From positions 16,088,788 to 16,152,787 of the forward strand of contig NC_092020.1 in NCBI RefSeq assembly GCF_042242105.1: a stretch of DNA of 64,000 nt, given 5' to 3'. The notes beneath the pieces were generated by a model. The model ran no database searches, was not told the DNA's origin, and saw nothing but the letters and a program-made list of their open reading frames with translations. This stretch comes from Pempheris klunzingeri (taxonomy: Eukaryota; Chordata; Actinopteri; Acropomatiformes; Pempheridae). Shown in pieces: positions 24,677-38,327 of this stretch (position 1 is its first letter; the number at the start of each line of letters is the position of its first letter). Made by a program: the position numbers and the translations under genes.

Positions 24677-27600
24677 TCTACAGCAAGAGAACAAGCAAGG
24701 ACATGCAGAAGAGAGGTCAGTGAGGAGGATGGCAACAGAAGAATAGACGCCAGCGAAGGAGGGATGAGAAAGAGACTGAAATAAGAGGAGGAAGTGGAAC
24801 TCCAAAGTGCCTACTGCAAAAGGGGTCGTCTGCTGCTGTTTAGCTGCTGTCTGACTCTGCTGGATGAGAGCAGGACGGGGCTCTGTGTGTGCTTGGCCTT
24901 GAATGGAGGCTATATTTTATCCTGACAGCCACAGAGTCATCCATCCCACGTTGCTGAGCTGCAGTCCTCACATACCCTGAGTTGAGCCGCCACCTCGTCT
25001 CATCAGCGCAAGGACACCATCCATATAAGATTCCTCTGTCTGTCGTCGTACAGAAATCTTCTTCTTCAGGCTGTTCAAACAGAACAAGCTCCACAGTGAC
25101 TGCCCCAGCCTCGGCCATGTTGACGTGAATGTAACAGTTACTTACGGTGGGCGTCAGTTGATTCAGGTGAAGACACAGGCGCTCAGTGACATATCAAAGC
25201 ATGTCAGAGTGATGTCCTCAGAGTAGTTTCTGTTTTTCTTTTTTTTTGAGACAGAGCTGGCCTCTGCTCACAGTCAAGCCCCACTATCTCAACCTAGTGA
25301 AACTTCAGCTGCCAATTTTCCCAGGAAGAACTAATAAACATCCCCTAAAATACACCAACCAAAAGGACTGGCTGCCTATTTGCACTGAGGAAAAACTGAA
25401 AATATTTTTGTTTCCTCTGTGTTTTTCTGGGGATTTTTTCATTGCATCATTATTACTCACCCTTGCTCTCATCAGGCAGTTTTCCGTCCGTCTGCCCCCA
25501 CCTCTGCTCAGTTTTTGTGAGCGACTGTGATGGCTGTCAACATGGCCATGGGACGGGACACCAAATGGCTGACCCTGGAAGTGTGTCGTGAGTTTCAGAG
25601 AGGCACCTGCTCGCGGTCTGATGCTGAGTGCAAGTTTGCCCACCCCTCCCGGAGCTGCCATGTGGAGAATGGCCGAGTCATCGCCTGCTTTGATTCACTC
25701 AAGGTAACAAGGCCAAAGACATTACACACATCAGTCCTTGGTATCTCGTTTGTTTTGATACATGCACTGTGGTCTGTGTGAAGTTATGATGCATGACATA
25801 TGATGGCCCCGAATAGTATTGACCAAATGAGTTGCCCACTTACAAACACAAACACACACAGAGATTCACACAAACCAAGCCCTTCCCATTGTGTTTTATA
25901 AGGTGGTCTATGTTTCAGATGGCCCCCCTTTACTATGAAACATTTAAAAATGATTGCAACCTAACCTTCAAGGGAAAACAGTGGAGATGCTATTTCACAT
26001 ATCAGATGCCAAATATTTAATGAGTTAAAATTGTTCAATGTGTTGTCTGCTTTCAAAATTGCTCAGTAGAGTAGATGCGTCAGGATTTGAGTGGCTCACC
26101 AGCTCAGCTTTCCTTGGGGAAACTTTACAAACTGTGTCAGTTGGTCAGTCGATTCACCCGTTTTACCCCCACTGAGATTTTTCAAAGCAATTTTTTTCAG
26201 AATCCTTGTGATTGTGGGACTGGGATGTATAGGGACATTTATCATTATCTTATTTCCTTGAAATTACATTGCAGGTTTTTAATATCATGAATAAATTTGC
26301 TGTATTAACAATTTACAAAAACATTCTCGAGAATACTAGCTAAAAATTGTGGAGTCATCATGGACTCTAAAGCGATCAGTTTCAACTAAGGATGGGTTGT
26401 TAAGAAAAAAATCTGTTATCACTGTAAAGGTAATTCTGTGTTGTGACAGCGATATATACAGTATATCATATTTAACATCTCTAGATGACATATGTAAATA
26501 GCATGTTTATTTTTGCCATTATTGAATTGTATATTGTTGAGAGACAGAAAGAAAAGGGAGGGAGAGATTGGGGTGACATACAAAGGTTAGACCCTGTAAT
26601 ATAGAGGTCATGTGGTATGTGTCCCATACCATGAGGCCGCTTTAACGCCCACTCAAGGTACCTCATTACATTGATTTAAAAAATTCTGCAAGTCCTGTAT
26701 AAATTAGTCTTACTCATTGATCTGCAACATCGCCTGCAATAATGTAACGCAACAAGCTATATTAAAGGAATAGTTAACACTGTATAAATAAGTATCTAAT
26801 GGTGGACAAATTTTGTCTAATGGTATATTTACACTTGTCAATATTAATTTTGAACTGAAAAACTCTTAGATGTGTGCTCATCATGTCTGTTTCTGAAAAG
26901 TTAATCGGTACCACCCAGCGAATGATAAATGAGGGTTTGCAGTGGCCACGATAGAAATTGTCATATTTGCTCAACTCTAATTTAAATCAGGCAAATTGAC
27001 TTATGATTCTTTACACCTAAACATGTAGAGACACCTATAACAATGTCGGGAGAATATCCTCTGGTTATCAAGATCTTTATTGTTTCCATTTCGCTCAGGT
27101 GTAATTTCTTGTAAAGCCACTTAGCTGACAGTGACGTGTCAGTCGTGCTACTCCAACATCACTGCAGCTGCTCTCCTGACTCGTCTCCTCTCCTCCACCA
27201 CAGAATCACAACACTAGCTCTACTCATACATTGAGGAAAAACCACCAGCGCGAGAAGTGATGGGTGCTTTACTGTATCTTAGACAAGCTTTGACTATAAA
27301 TGGCCAATAGCGCTAAAATCGAGAATAGGCTGCTTTTCTCTTGGCGTGTGGATACATGTGTGTTTGTGAGAGGGTTTGCTCGACCAGCTTTCTCGCAGGG
27401 AAAAAGTGAGACCCAGACAAGGGGCTTTCTGTGTGAGCGCAGCTGCTGTCTCCTCGTTTATTGAGTTAGAATTTATTATTCAGCCATTTTTCTGTGTTAT
27501 GTCCTCCAGAGCAGGAGGGGAGATGGAGAGGGAGAGAGAGGGAAAGAAACAGAGAGGGGGGCCTAGCAACAGCACAGGAGTGCGTACCCATTGGATAGTT

Positions 27601-30600
27601 TGATCTTCCTGAGTGGCACGGCTGTTTTTAGCTCAGAGCCACAGCCTGGCTCTGTACTGGTTGCATTGATGGGAGAAAGAGGCGAGGTGCTTTGTACCAA
27701 AGGCGATGAAGAACCATTAAAGGCCACATTTGGTTGTTTGAAGCCCCCGGGGTCATGTTGTTAGTTTGAGGGAGAACTGAAGTTGGTGACAGTTGAAGGT
27801 CAAAGCAGCTTTATTTATCAGGAGCTGCAGCAGGGCTTTAGTGACAGCACAGTATGTCAACAACCACCTCTTTACAACAGCGTTTCTGCCCTGATTGTTG
27901 TTCAGGATTATACTCAGCTGACAGACGTTGTTTTTGGTCGACTGACTGGAAAAAAATACAAAGAAGCACCTCGCTCTGTCCCCAACAGAGCCGCTCCGCT
28001 CCTTCTTTCAGCTCTCCAACCACCCCTCCCTTCTTTGTTAATTTTATGGATTTATCTGCTAATGGCTTCCCTCCTCACCATCCCTCCCATATCTGGCATC
28101 TCCAGCCCAGTCCGAGCCAGCCACTGTCATTCCCTGTTGCTCCTCCATTAGCTCTGTCTGGTCGGTCTGAACCTGCGGCACGGGAGGGAGGGGCGAGCTC
28201 ACCGCCTAGTTCTTTTTACCTTGTTAACTGGAGTGCTGCTGTCATCTCAAATGATTAGTGTGGACATCACATCTGCCCAACATACACTAGATTCAACTGC
28301 ACTGTCACTTTTGGATGACATCATGGTAGGGCTGCAACAAACAGTCATTTTCATTATCGATTAATACGCAGAATACTTTGTCAATTAATCAGTTCATTTT
28401 TTTGGTCTGTAACATGATAGAAAATAGATAAAAATGCCCCCAAGTTCTCAGAGCCAAAGATGATTCATCTAGAATACTTCCTTGGCCCCAACAAAACAAT
28501 TCTGAACCCAAAGATATTAGTTTACTGTCACATAAGATGAAGGAAAACATAAAATCTTCACATATTAGAGGCTGGAATCATCAATGTTGTTGCATTTTTG
28601 AATTAACAAAACTGGGAGTCTCCAGCCATGCTATCAGCTCTGTGAGGTGCAGGCTGTAGTTCAGTGCAGTGTGTTAGCATGCTAACATTTGCTAATTGGC
28701 ACTAAACACAAAGTACAGCTGAGGATGAGGAGGATGTCATTAGCTTTTGAGATGTTTGGTCTTTCACCCTCTGGGGAACATGACTGTCTATTTATTTATA
28801 TATATTTTTGTCGTTGAGAAATATCAGTCTTGTTACTAATCAATTTTCTGTCGATCATATAATAAATCTTCTAATTGTTTCATCATCATGAGGATGAGCC
28901 AATCTTTAGCATGGTGATCCTTTAACTGAAGAAAAACATCAACTTTGTTCAACATTAAGATGGAGTTCATCTATAAGCTCTAAAATCACTGTAGATCTGT
29001 GCAGTGATTCTGTTTATCGATGTCCCATCTCTCTCCTCTCACTCAATGCATCAACAGCACCCTGCTGCACTAACGGGGACTTTTTCTGTGTTGCGTAGTG
29101 AGTTGCTATGGCGACCAAAAGGAGATTCCTGACCCAATACTCTCCTCAACACCACTTTTCATTGGCCTCCTCCTCTACCTTAGACTTAACAGGTTTTCTA
29201 AAGGTTTTGTATCTGTATCAGTGTTGATCACTGATACAGATTCAAAACCTTTAAAGCTGTTGCTTGGGAGCAGACAATGTATAAAGTACATCATTTGGGT
29301 CATTAATAGGTACTTTTATTTCCCTCTGAGTTTGAGCAGTCTCACTGGGCTCATGGGACTCGCTCCTCATTACAGACTCATCCCTAAACACACAGTTCGC
29401 TGACGCAAAGCTTGCCCGCATCGCCAGTGTAGGCGAGAGTGTTTGTGCAAGCCTGTGTACCATCCTGAGCATTTTTCAGGCTGCTACATGTCTGCTTGTT
29501 GTCTGGTGTGTGAAGCTGTGTGAATCCCTCATGGATGCTGGTATAGGAGACACTGCGGTTTCCTCCTGTCCTATATAGCTCTCCTGCTGCGAAAATCCTT
29601 TTTTTTATGTGTCCCCATCTCAGCGTGACATCATTCATCACCGTCAGAGTCTCTGCATCATGACGTCAGTTTGTCTTTTTATTTTCCATTGCTTTAGTGC
29701 TTTAGTGTCATTTGTGCGGCACACTCATGGTCACCTAATGAGAGCCGTTTTGTGTGGGTGTGGTTTGATGACAAAGCATGCGGCTGACGCTCACTGGATC
29801 TAGTTTAGCGGGTTAACACCTCATCTGCAGGGGCAGACAGCTGGTGTCAGCCCAGGGGTTTAATGGAGACTGCAGTTTTTCCTTTATGTGTGTGTTGACC
29901 TGCAGTGTTCCTGCAGCACCATCTTCACCTTCCCCACAGCCTCTGGCAGGGAGGAAGGACACTGCTTTAATGACATTCTGGGGCAAAATGAATTGCTTTT
30001 AGATAAATGGCTCAAAATCTGATTTAGGGTTTGTCAAGACGCCAAAAATGACAAGTAAAAATGAGCATAAAGAATTACTTTGATCAAAGTAGCTTGCAGC
30101 AGAGACTGCTCAATTAGCATAGCCTCAGCTGACTAAAATACAGAATTATAGCGACCTCAGTTAGTATTAGGTCATTGAAACACTTTGGATCCAATACTCT
30201 ACTCAGGATGTAACATATTGCTCAAGATTAATTCCTAGTAAAGAAAGAAAGAAAGTAAGAATGGTATAAGCTCATTAGAGGAACTACTTCTGCAGTTTGG
30301 TGCTCCACACTGTTCAACGTTCATCCAATATTCAGTTTAATTTATAATCCCAAATATTGCTGACCTGCGTGGTCCTTGGAAATGTTATTTATAAGCTTTT
30401 CCTGCTGTTTCATTCACATTTGTTGTAAAGGGCATCTGGTTATAGTCATGCAGACTGTGTACCTCATTGTGTAAACCTGCATGTGCTGAGTGAAGCTTTG
30501 CATAGCGGACAAATAGAAGAGCTCCAACTGTGCACGTAAACCCAACATCTGAAAGGCGGCTGCTCAGCCAATGTGTCTCATGCTGCATTTGTTAATGAAT

Positions 30601-33600
30601 AGGCATGAAGAGTTCTCTATTTTCATTAAATTAACATGTTTAATAGAGGAATACATTTTTAGTAATTGATTGTAGTTATTGGGACACACTTTTCCAATAG
30701 AAAACTTTATAATTTCTTATTTAATATTTGTGACTGTGATTTATTATTAACTAATAACTTTAACTAAACTTAAAACTGTCCTTCACTTGACATGAGTTTA
30801 AATCTGATAATAGTAATAAAGATCAATTCCAGTGATATATACAGTGAAATATAACTAAGTACATTTACTCAATACTGCACAGATTTGGTAATTAAAAGTT
30901 TTTACTCCACCACATTTGTTTTGATATTTTTAGCTACTTTATGTACTAAGATTTTACAAACAAAATATATGATGAGCTTATAAAATATGTTGCATTGTTT
31001 TATATGTAACCACATAACAGTATGTAAAATTAACTCCACCTTGAATAGCTACAACAGTACATTATGCTGACAATACTTTACTTTTTACTAAATGCAGGAC
31101 TTTAATGGAGTATTTTTAGATTGTGGTGTTTTAATACAAAGGCAGTTAAGTTCATGTTCTACATACTTTGAAATATTTGTTTTTTTCTGTTTCTGGAAAG
31201 CAGATTATTTATTGTACTGATAACCACCAGGAAGAGATACAGAATCTGTTGCACAGGATGGTGGGAATCGAGCATATGTTTTTTACTTTGCAGTTTTATC
31301 ACTTGTCAGTGACGTTTGTTTGACTTCTGCTGTGTTTCTGTGGAAAAGTCTAAAACTGGCTCAAATGCTCCACCTGTCATTTGTCATGCTGTAAAAAATC
31401 ACTTGTTTACAGTTTAAAACGAAAAGTACAGTGTGATGGTAGCTTGCTGGTCACAAATAATTTGTTTGTAGAAACTAGAAATAGCCAGATAAATTTCTAC
31501 TGTGCTGTAGATTGGTGTTGATTCCAGCATAGCACACTTTTAATGATGAACATTTTTAGAAAGTACATTTCTCATGAATTATCCAATATGCAGTCATCTG
31601 GGACTTCATTAGTACTTTATTTCACCAGAATTTACAGTACATAATTCTGCTCTGTAAACACACTTTAACAAATTGAACTTGATTACATGGATGAAACTAA
31701 ACTAAACTGTCTTTGGTTTTGGAGAGTTTGGTGGTCTTTGTTAAGGCACGCCTCTGATTTGATCGATTTAGCGTATTAATCACATTATTCTCATCTCCCT
31801 GAGTTCTTTTCCCTTAACTAAAGTCACTGTAAAGGGTCACCTCGTCTGCCTGCTCTCATCCTTCCTCTTTCCTCCTCAGGGGCGCTGCACGCGTGAGAAC
31901 TGTAAATACCTGCACCCACCTCCACACCTGAAAACCCAGCTTGAGATTAACGGGAGGAACAACCTGATCCAGCAGAAGGCCGCAGCAGCCATGTTGGCTC
32001 AACAGATGCAGTTCATGCTGCCTGGAGCACAGCTGCAGCCAATAGTAAGCAGCCCACAAAAAGCTACAACTTCTGAATTAATGCTCTGTGTTTGAAGAAA
32101 TGTAATTTATTAATCAAAATACTGATGCTGCACTCTTTACCATGACTGTGGACGAGTTAGCAACAGGGTGGCAGTTATTTTTTAATGAATAATATTTGAT
32201 TGCCTGCTAGTGCTGTTATTAAATGCCGCCAGTTATGCCTGCAGTTTATTTTTTTCTCATTTGTGTCCTCCACTAAAGATAAAATAGGGCATTCTTCTAT
32301 TATTTATTACGTTATATTACCTATGGAAGCTGAAATTAGTTGCTGTGGCTTTCTGTCGATTTACGGGGAGAATTATATACAGAAATTACTGCAAACTATA
32401 ACCTGTTTGGGTTTTTTTAATGAATGTATATAAATATAAATTACTATTTAGTTAATGCTATGTGGTACATCTCTTTTGATTTATTTTAGTTTTATCTTTA
32501 TTTATTCACATAGAAATGACATACAGTTGATGAATATTATGGTATTTTGTTCAGCAACAGTGAAGTTTATAAGTCTTATTCAGAATCAGAATCAGAATCA
32601 GAATTCCTTTATTGTCATTGTGCAAGAAGCACAACGAAATTTAAATACAGCAGCTCTCATGGACAATGCAAACAACGGAAGGTGCAAAATACAGAATAGT
32701 GCAAAAGAAATACAAAATTCAGCTTTTATGAGATGAAATGTGAAATTTGCTGAATATCAGATGTGACATTAATCATCTTTTATATATTATCCATGCGCAA
32801 TTTGTTTTAATGTTTGAAGTACTAGCATGTCTTTAGGTAACCATGTCATTGCTGTAGCTCATAGTACTGGTTACTGTTAACATCAATTCCTCTCCTAAAG
32901 CCAGAGAAAGCTCTGCTATGCTACAACTTGTTTTGTCTTTCTCGCCTTTGCCATTCCCTCCCACTCTCAGACAACATTCCCAGTGACGCCCTCCCTGGCA
33001 ACAAGTCCGAGTATGGCGTTCAGTCCGTATCTGAGCCACATGGGCCCAGGCATGGGCCTGATGCCTGAGCTGCTGCCCAGTACTCCCCTGCTGGTCCCTG
33101 GGAGTCCCACCGGTCTGGCAGCCATGGGCAACGGCACCTCCGCACAAAAACATGTGCGCACAGACAAGCTGGAGGTATGCAGCCTGCGTGCAGTTGTTGT
33201 GTTTCTATGTTTGGCCAAAGCATGATGAAAGGTAAATGTTGATCACTGCTCCCACTGACTCTGCCAGGTTTGTCGAGAATTTCAGCGCGGTAACTGCACG
33301 AGGGGGGAGAGCGACTGCCGCTATGCTCACCCTGTGGAGGCTGGCATGGTGGACTGCAGTGAGAACTCGGTCATTGTCTGCATGGACTACATTAAAGGCC
33401 GCTGCAGCCGGGACAAGTGCAAGTACTTCCATCCTCCGGCTCACCTGCAGGCTAGGATCAAGGCTGCACAGCACCAAGCCAGTCAAAACACAGCGTCTGC
33501 AGCCTTGGTGAGTCCTCAACACTGCGACGGGGACAGAAACTCTTTGTTCTTTTTACCAAAAATAAACATTGGCCAGAGAGGACATCAACTGCTTGTCTGT

Positions 33601-36600
33601 GCTGAAAACTAGAACAGAAAAGCACAGGTGTAAGCCAATACTCACCCTCTTAAAAGTTACAAACCAAGATTCACCATATCTACTTAACACAGCGGAGAAA
33701 CAGTACCAGATTTTCTTGTTCTCTACTCGGATATTGTTTACTGATGCAATGGAGGATCAGGGTATCACAGTATCCCTCAGGCAGCTTGAAAGTTGATAAT
33801 GTAGTCTGGGGATTATGTTTTTCATGAATGTCTGCTACTGTGCATGTGTCTGAGCCTGCACTCTCAGTGAAGCAAGCTACAAGGGCTAAAGTTAGCACTG
33901 TGAGCAGCTGTAACATAATCAGGTCAATCTGCAGTGATGATGCAGAAAAACAAGAAAGACAGTATTAGAAAAATGCAAAATAGTAAAATTAAAGGAATTA
34001 GAAACATAATGTATCCAGGGTTTATACACTTTCGCATTAGTTTAGTTTGTATTACTGCAGTATGCAGAATAACTGCATTGTTGCTGTTATTACCATACTG
34101 TATTAACCAATGGTTCACTGATGAAATCTTAAGTTAATCAAGATAATCAGACAGGATAATTAAAAATAAATTCTTTTTTAAATGACAGCTTGGATCATAT
34201 CCTTAAATCTGATATGTGTATGTGTTCATGTTGTAATTGTATTTAGTTGTTATGATTAAAAAAGTTCTCTTGGTTATCTTCCACTGCTGTCTGATGCTTG
34301 AGCACTGGCCCCATTAGTGAATGAAATCATAGCAATCCCATTTTGCTCTTGGCCTGACCTCTGGGCTGTCCTACATCACTTCTGCTAATGTTAGATACTG
34401 CAGTGTCCTCTTGTGGTGGTAAACAGAAACACCCACACGGGTGACTGTACATTTTCTGTGATATCACCAGTTTTTTAGTTTTGGGGGAAAGTGGTGATAT
34501 ACTGCAAGGACTGGTTGTAAAAATAGCTTCTCTTTTCCTTCGCCTGGTCTTCCCCCTGGCCAGGGTCTGCCTCCAGGTGCCATGCAGCCGCTACCAAAGA
34601 GGCAGATCTTAGAGAAGAGCAACGGAGCTGCTGCCACTGTCTTCAACCCCAGCATGTTCCACTACCAGCAAGCCCTGGCTAACATGCAGCTCCAGCAACC
34701 AGCCTTCATCCCCACTGGTGAGTCTTCACACACATTAGCAACACTGAAACATAGTCCACACAGCACCTTACCATACATGTAGGAGGTAAACTGGAATCAT
34801 GAACCTGTGGAACTTGATTCTGGGCAGACAAATACAATGTTTTTTTTATGTCAGGCGACTGAGTGATACTGTGGGATACCAGCAGTTACACGTGTAGTGA
34901 TAACAGTATGCATGCTGTGGCGTCTCTGTAGTGTAACTGCTGGCCTTAACACGCCACGCTTCTCTTCCTTCTTTCCACTGCCTGTTGTGTTGCTTGCATT
35001 TGCTTCACTCTTGCTTGGCGTGAGATGAGCTATAAACAAAGTTAAGGAACACGTGTTTCAGTAATCCGTCTAATTCATTTTGTGAGACTGTTGGTGTATA
35101 GAAATCCTTTTATTAAAAAAACAAAGTTGTGTGTATTTTGGCTGAAAGTAGCAGTAAGTAATAGAAAAAAGAACCGGCAGATTAAACAGGGAAGGGAGAC
35201 AGTGCAAAGGAGACATCCAACATCAGTCCTAAACATTTTCAAGATCCCATGACATGATTTTGAAATTGTTTTTCTTTTTTTTTTCCTCCATGGTTTTCAT
35301 GTGTTTTGGCATTAAACTGGGTCTTTAGTTGTCATTTAACATCAATAGAGACTTCATTTGAACTGTTCAATTTAGACTTGAAGGACGAGTCGGCTGTAAT
35401 TGAATAATAACATTTTATTGTATGAAATTAATACTGAAATGACAAGTCGAATAATAGATTAGTTGTTTGCAAGATAAATAATTGCTACGAATTTTACAGA
35501 TTTGTTGAGCAAAAATGTCAAATGTTTGCTGGTTCTAAATGTGAGGATTTTTTCTGTTTTATATAACCGATAATTGTAACTTGATAAGAAAATGTTGGTC
35601 AAAAACAATATGTAGTTTGGAAGTGTTGCCTTGGCCTGTCGAAGTTTAAGATGTGCATTTACAATTTTCTGATCTTTTCTGATTAAACAATTAATGAAAA
35701 TGGTGATGAATCCCAGCCCCAGATAAAACTGAAGAGAAGAGAATATAGGGATATGAAATAGTGTCTACAAAAACGCGTGGAAAAAAACCCACGTATTTGG
35801 CACATAATGATACAAAGGACACTGAAAAGACATTTTTTAGCTTGTGGTAACTGTAAGAAACAGTGGTTAGTGAGATGCTTGAAGTCTCTCAGACATGAAT
35901 TATTGATATCCCACATGTCTAAATTATACAACATAGAGGTCTGCAGCCAAAACACCCACATACTTTACTGTATGGTACCTGTTCGGTGCTGAAGGGAGAG
36001 CATACTGAATACTGTGCTGAATACTATGCACATTTATTACACACAAGTTTCATCTTAATGTCTTACTGCTCGGATATAACACTTCTGCAATATATTGATA
36101 TTGATTAAACCATCACTGACTGCGTTTACATGCACAAAATATTCTGTTTTTTACTGTCCCTTACTCCAAAACAGACAATAAGCTAAAATATTCCATTAAT
36201 ATTCCCTTTTACATGCATTCTTGCTTTTCAAAGTTTTCCACCACCATGATTGATATCTAAGTCTTGATATCTAAGTCTTTTGAAATGTTTAAAAGAAGGT
36301 GTATTTCTCCCCAATCAGAAATGTGGGCTTCTGTTTGGGGCGTGCATCCCCAAACTGTTGGCTAGTTGTTTTTACTAGAAGGCACTGAGTGTAAACAGGC
36401 AAGAGGCCGTGTGCCGCAAATCGAGTAAAAGCCCCAACTGAGACCCATATTCTGAATGCATGCATACACATTCAAAGAATGCTCCTAAAACCAGAATAAT
36501 ATTGGCATATCCCACATGTCTTAGTCAGAAAATGTTACATTCAGAATAAGGCCTAATTCTGAATATCCGAACAGAACAGGCGGTTTACATGATCTGCATC

Positions 36601-38279
36601 AAACTCAGAATATTGTCCTTCGAAGTACTAGTGGAATATCAGTGAGCATGTAAACATAGTCGGTGTGGTGTCTGCTCATCAGCTGAAACGTGTCATGTGA
36701 CAACTTCAGTGTCGCTTGTCTCACCTGCACTAACCTGAACCTGTCGACTTTCCTTGACCCCTCTTTAGAGCAGTTCTTTGTCCTTGTTTTTGTCCTCTTC
36801 TTGCTGTTTTTCTCGCCTGCTCCCATTCTTTTCTTGTGTTTCACATGTGTGTCTATACACAATGAGACAAACTCTGTTCTGTTCTGTCTGGTCGTCAACT
36901 ACATCCTAGGTGGAGTTCAGTGACGATACTCTGTGTGGAGGTGGACAGGAGCCTACAAATCATGTTTTACAGTACTGCCAACAACTTTCCAAAGCTATAG
37001 TTTATTAGGATTTCAATGCGTTTTTCCTGCCATCCATCCAGCTATTTGTTTTAATTCATTACAGTACAATCAACTTAAAGAACTGTGGCACTTTATCCTG
37101 TGATAGGTAAATGCATCGCAGTAAATCCTTTGTCACACTATATTGTCAAAGAATAGTTGGTGTTCTTAAATATATGTATGAAATTGTATTCTTTTATGGG
37201 AGAGTTGACAGAAACTTTGGTACGAGAGAGAAAGGACATGAAATGAACTAGCCTGCTGAAAATAAATCTGAAATTTATCTGACAATTAAATCCTGAACAT
37301 GATATGATATTAAAATGCAGATGTGGTAGTTTTTCCCCTGAGAACTCACAACAGCACTATATGATTACTGTGATGGAGTACCTCTCTCTAACAAGCTAAA
37401 TATTTTTTTTTACCCCATCCTGCACTAGAAAGAAAGCAGTAGTTGGTCAGCAGTAATGTGAAGTACATGAAATTTGCAGGTAAAGAACTTGAACTGAAGT
37501 GGTCCTATAAGTTTGTCAATATAGAGGCACATTTACACCTTTGGGAGAAAACACCATAGATTATTGTGTCAGCTACTGAAGACCATATGATAGATATTAA
37601 TGTGGGAGCTTTCAGCCCATTGTCTTCTTCATTGCATCATCTCTGTGTGTCATCATGTCTTTCTGTCTGCAGTCGTGTTAATGTCCTATTTGTTTAATTT
37701 GAGCCATGCTTGGTGTAAGCAAGCTATTAATTCATCTCAACATTGTGCAAACATGGCTGGTGTGTGTACGTGTGTACAGTGGTGAGAGGACTCCCCACAG
37801 GTTACCCTCCCACAAACTAAATCAAACTAGGTCTCAACAGAGCCACAAGTAGAGTAGTGTTTCCCAGGATTTGATTGAGTGGCTAACTTTTAAACAGTTT
37901 AACATGCCTATTTAAGACTGTTCAGTACATTTAGTTCAGTGTGTGTGAACCAAAACAAAATCCACACCAGTGATCCAGGCTTCTCATCTGTGATGGTCTG
38001 GACTTAACTAATGATTCCTTTCATCGACTCAAACTGATTAATCGATTATTAAAATAGTTGGATTGATTTGATAGCTGATAATATCGATTAACTGTTTCAG
38101 CTCTATTAACAACAATTACAAAATGTATTACACTTTAACTGCACACACACACACACACATACAGACATAGAGAGAGAGAGAGAAGGAAGACAGTGTCAGT
38201 TGTGGTGAAACTGATCTTAATTGCAGTCATTAATCTTGTAGATGTTAATGACAAAAAGTTTTCTGAAGACATGTGTATG

Positions 38280-38327
<48 letters not shown>

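Larger units (their letters stand above)
25704..31879 (+). other. mbnl3 intron after the first coding exon
   Basis: 6.2-kb intron separating zinc finger 1 from the rest of finger 2. It contains decayed repeats (28328-28870, 30838-31135) and a long hairpin (29199-29253). Short open frames such as those around 27.4 and 27.8 kb have no family resemblance. Confidence 0.6.

Noticed and set aside
24452-24784. A 110-codon plus-strand open frame near the putative second mbnl3 exon
   Set aside because: Low-complexity peptide following a CT microsatellite; it overlaps the acceptor at 24676 and is better explained as 5'UTR.
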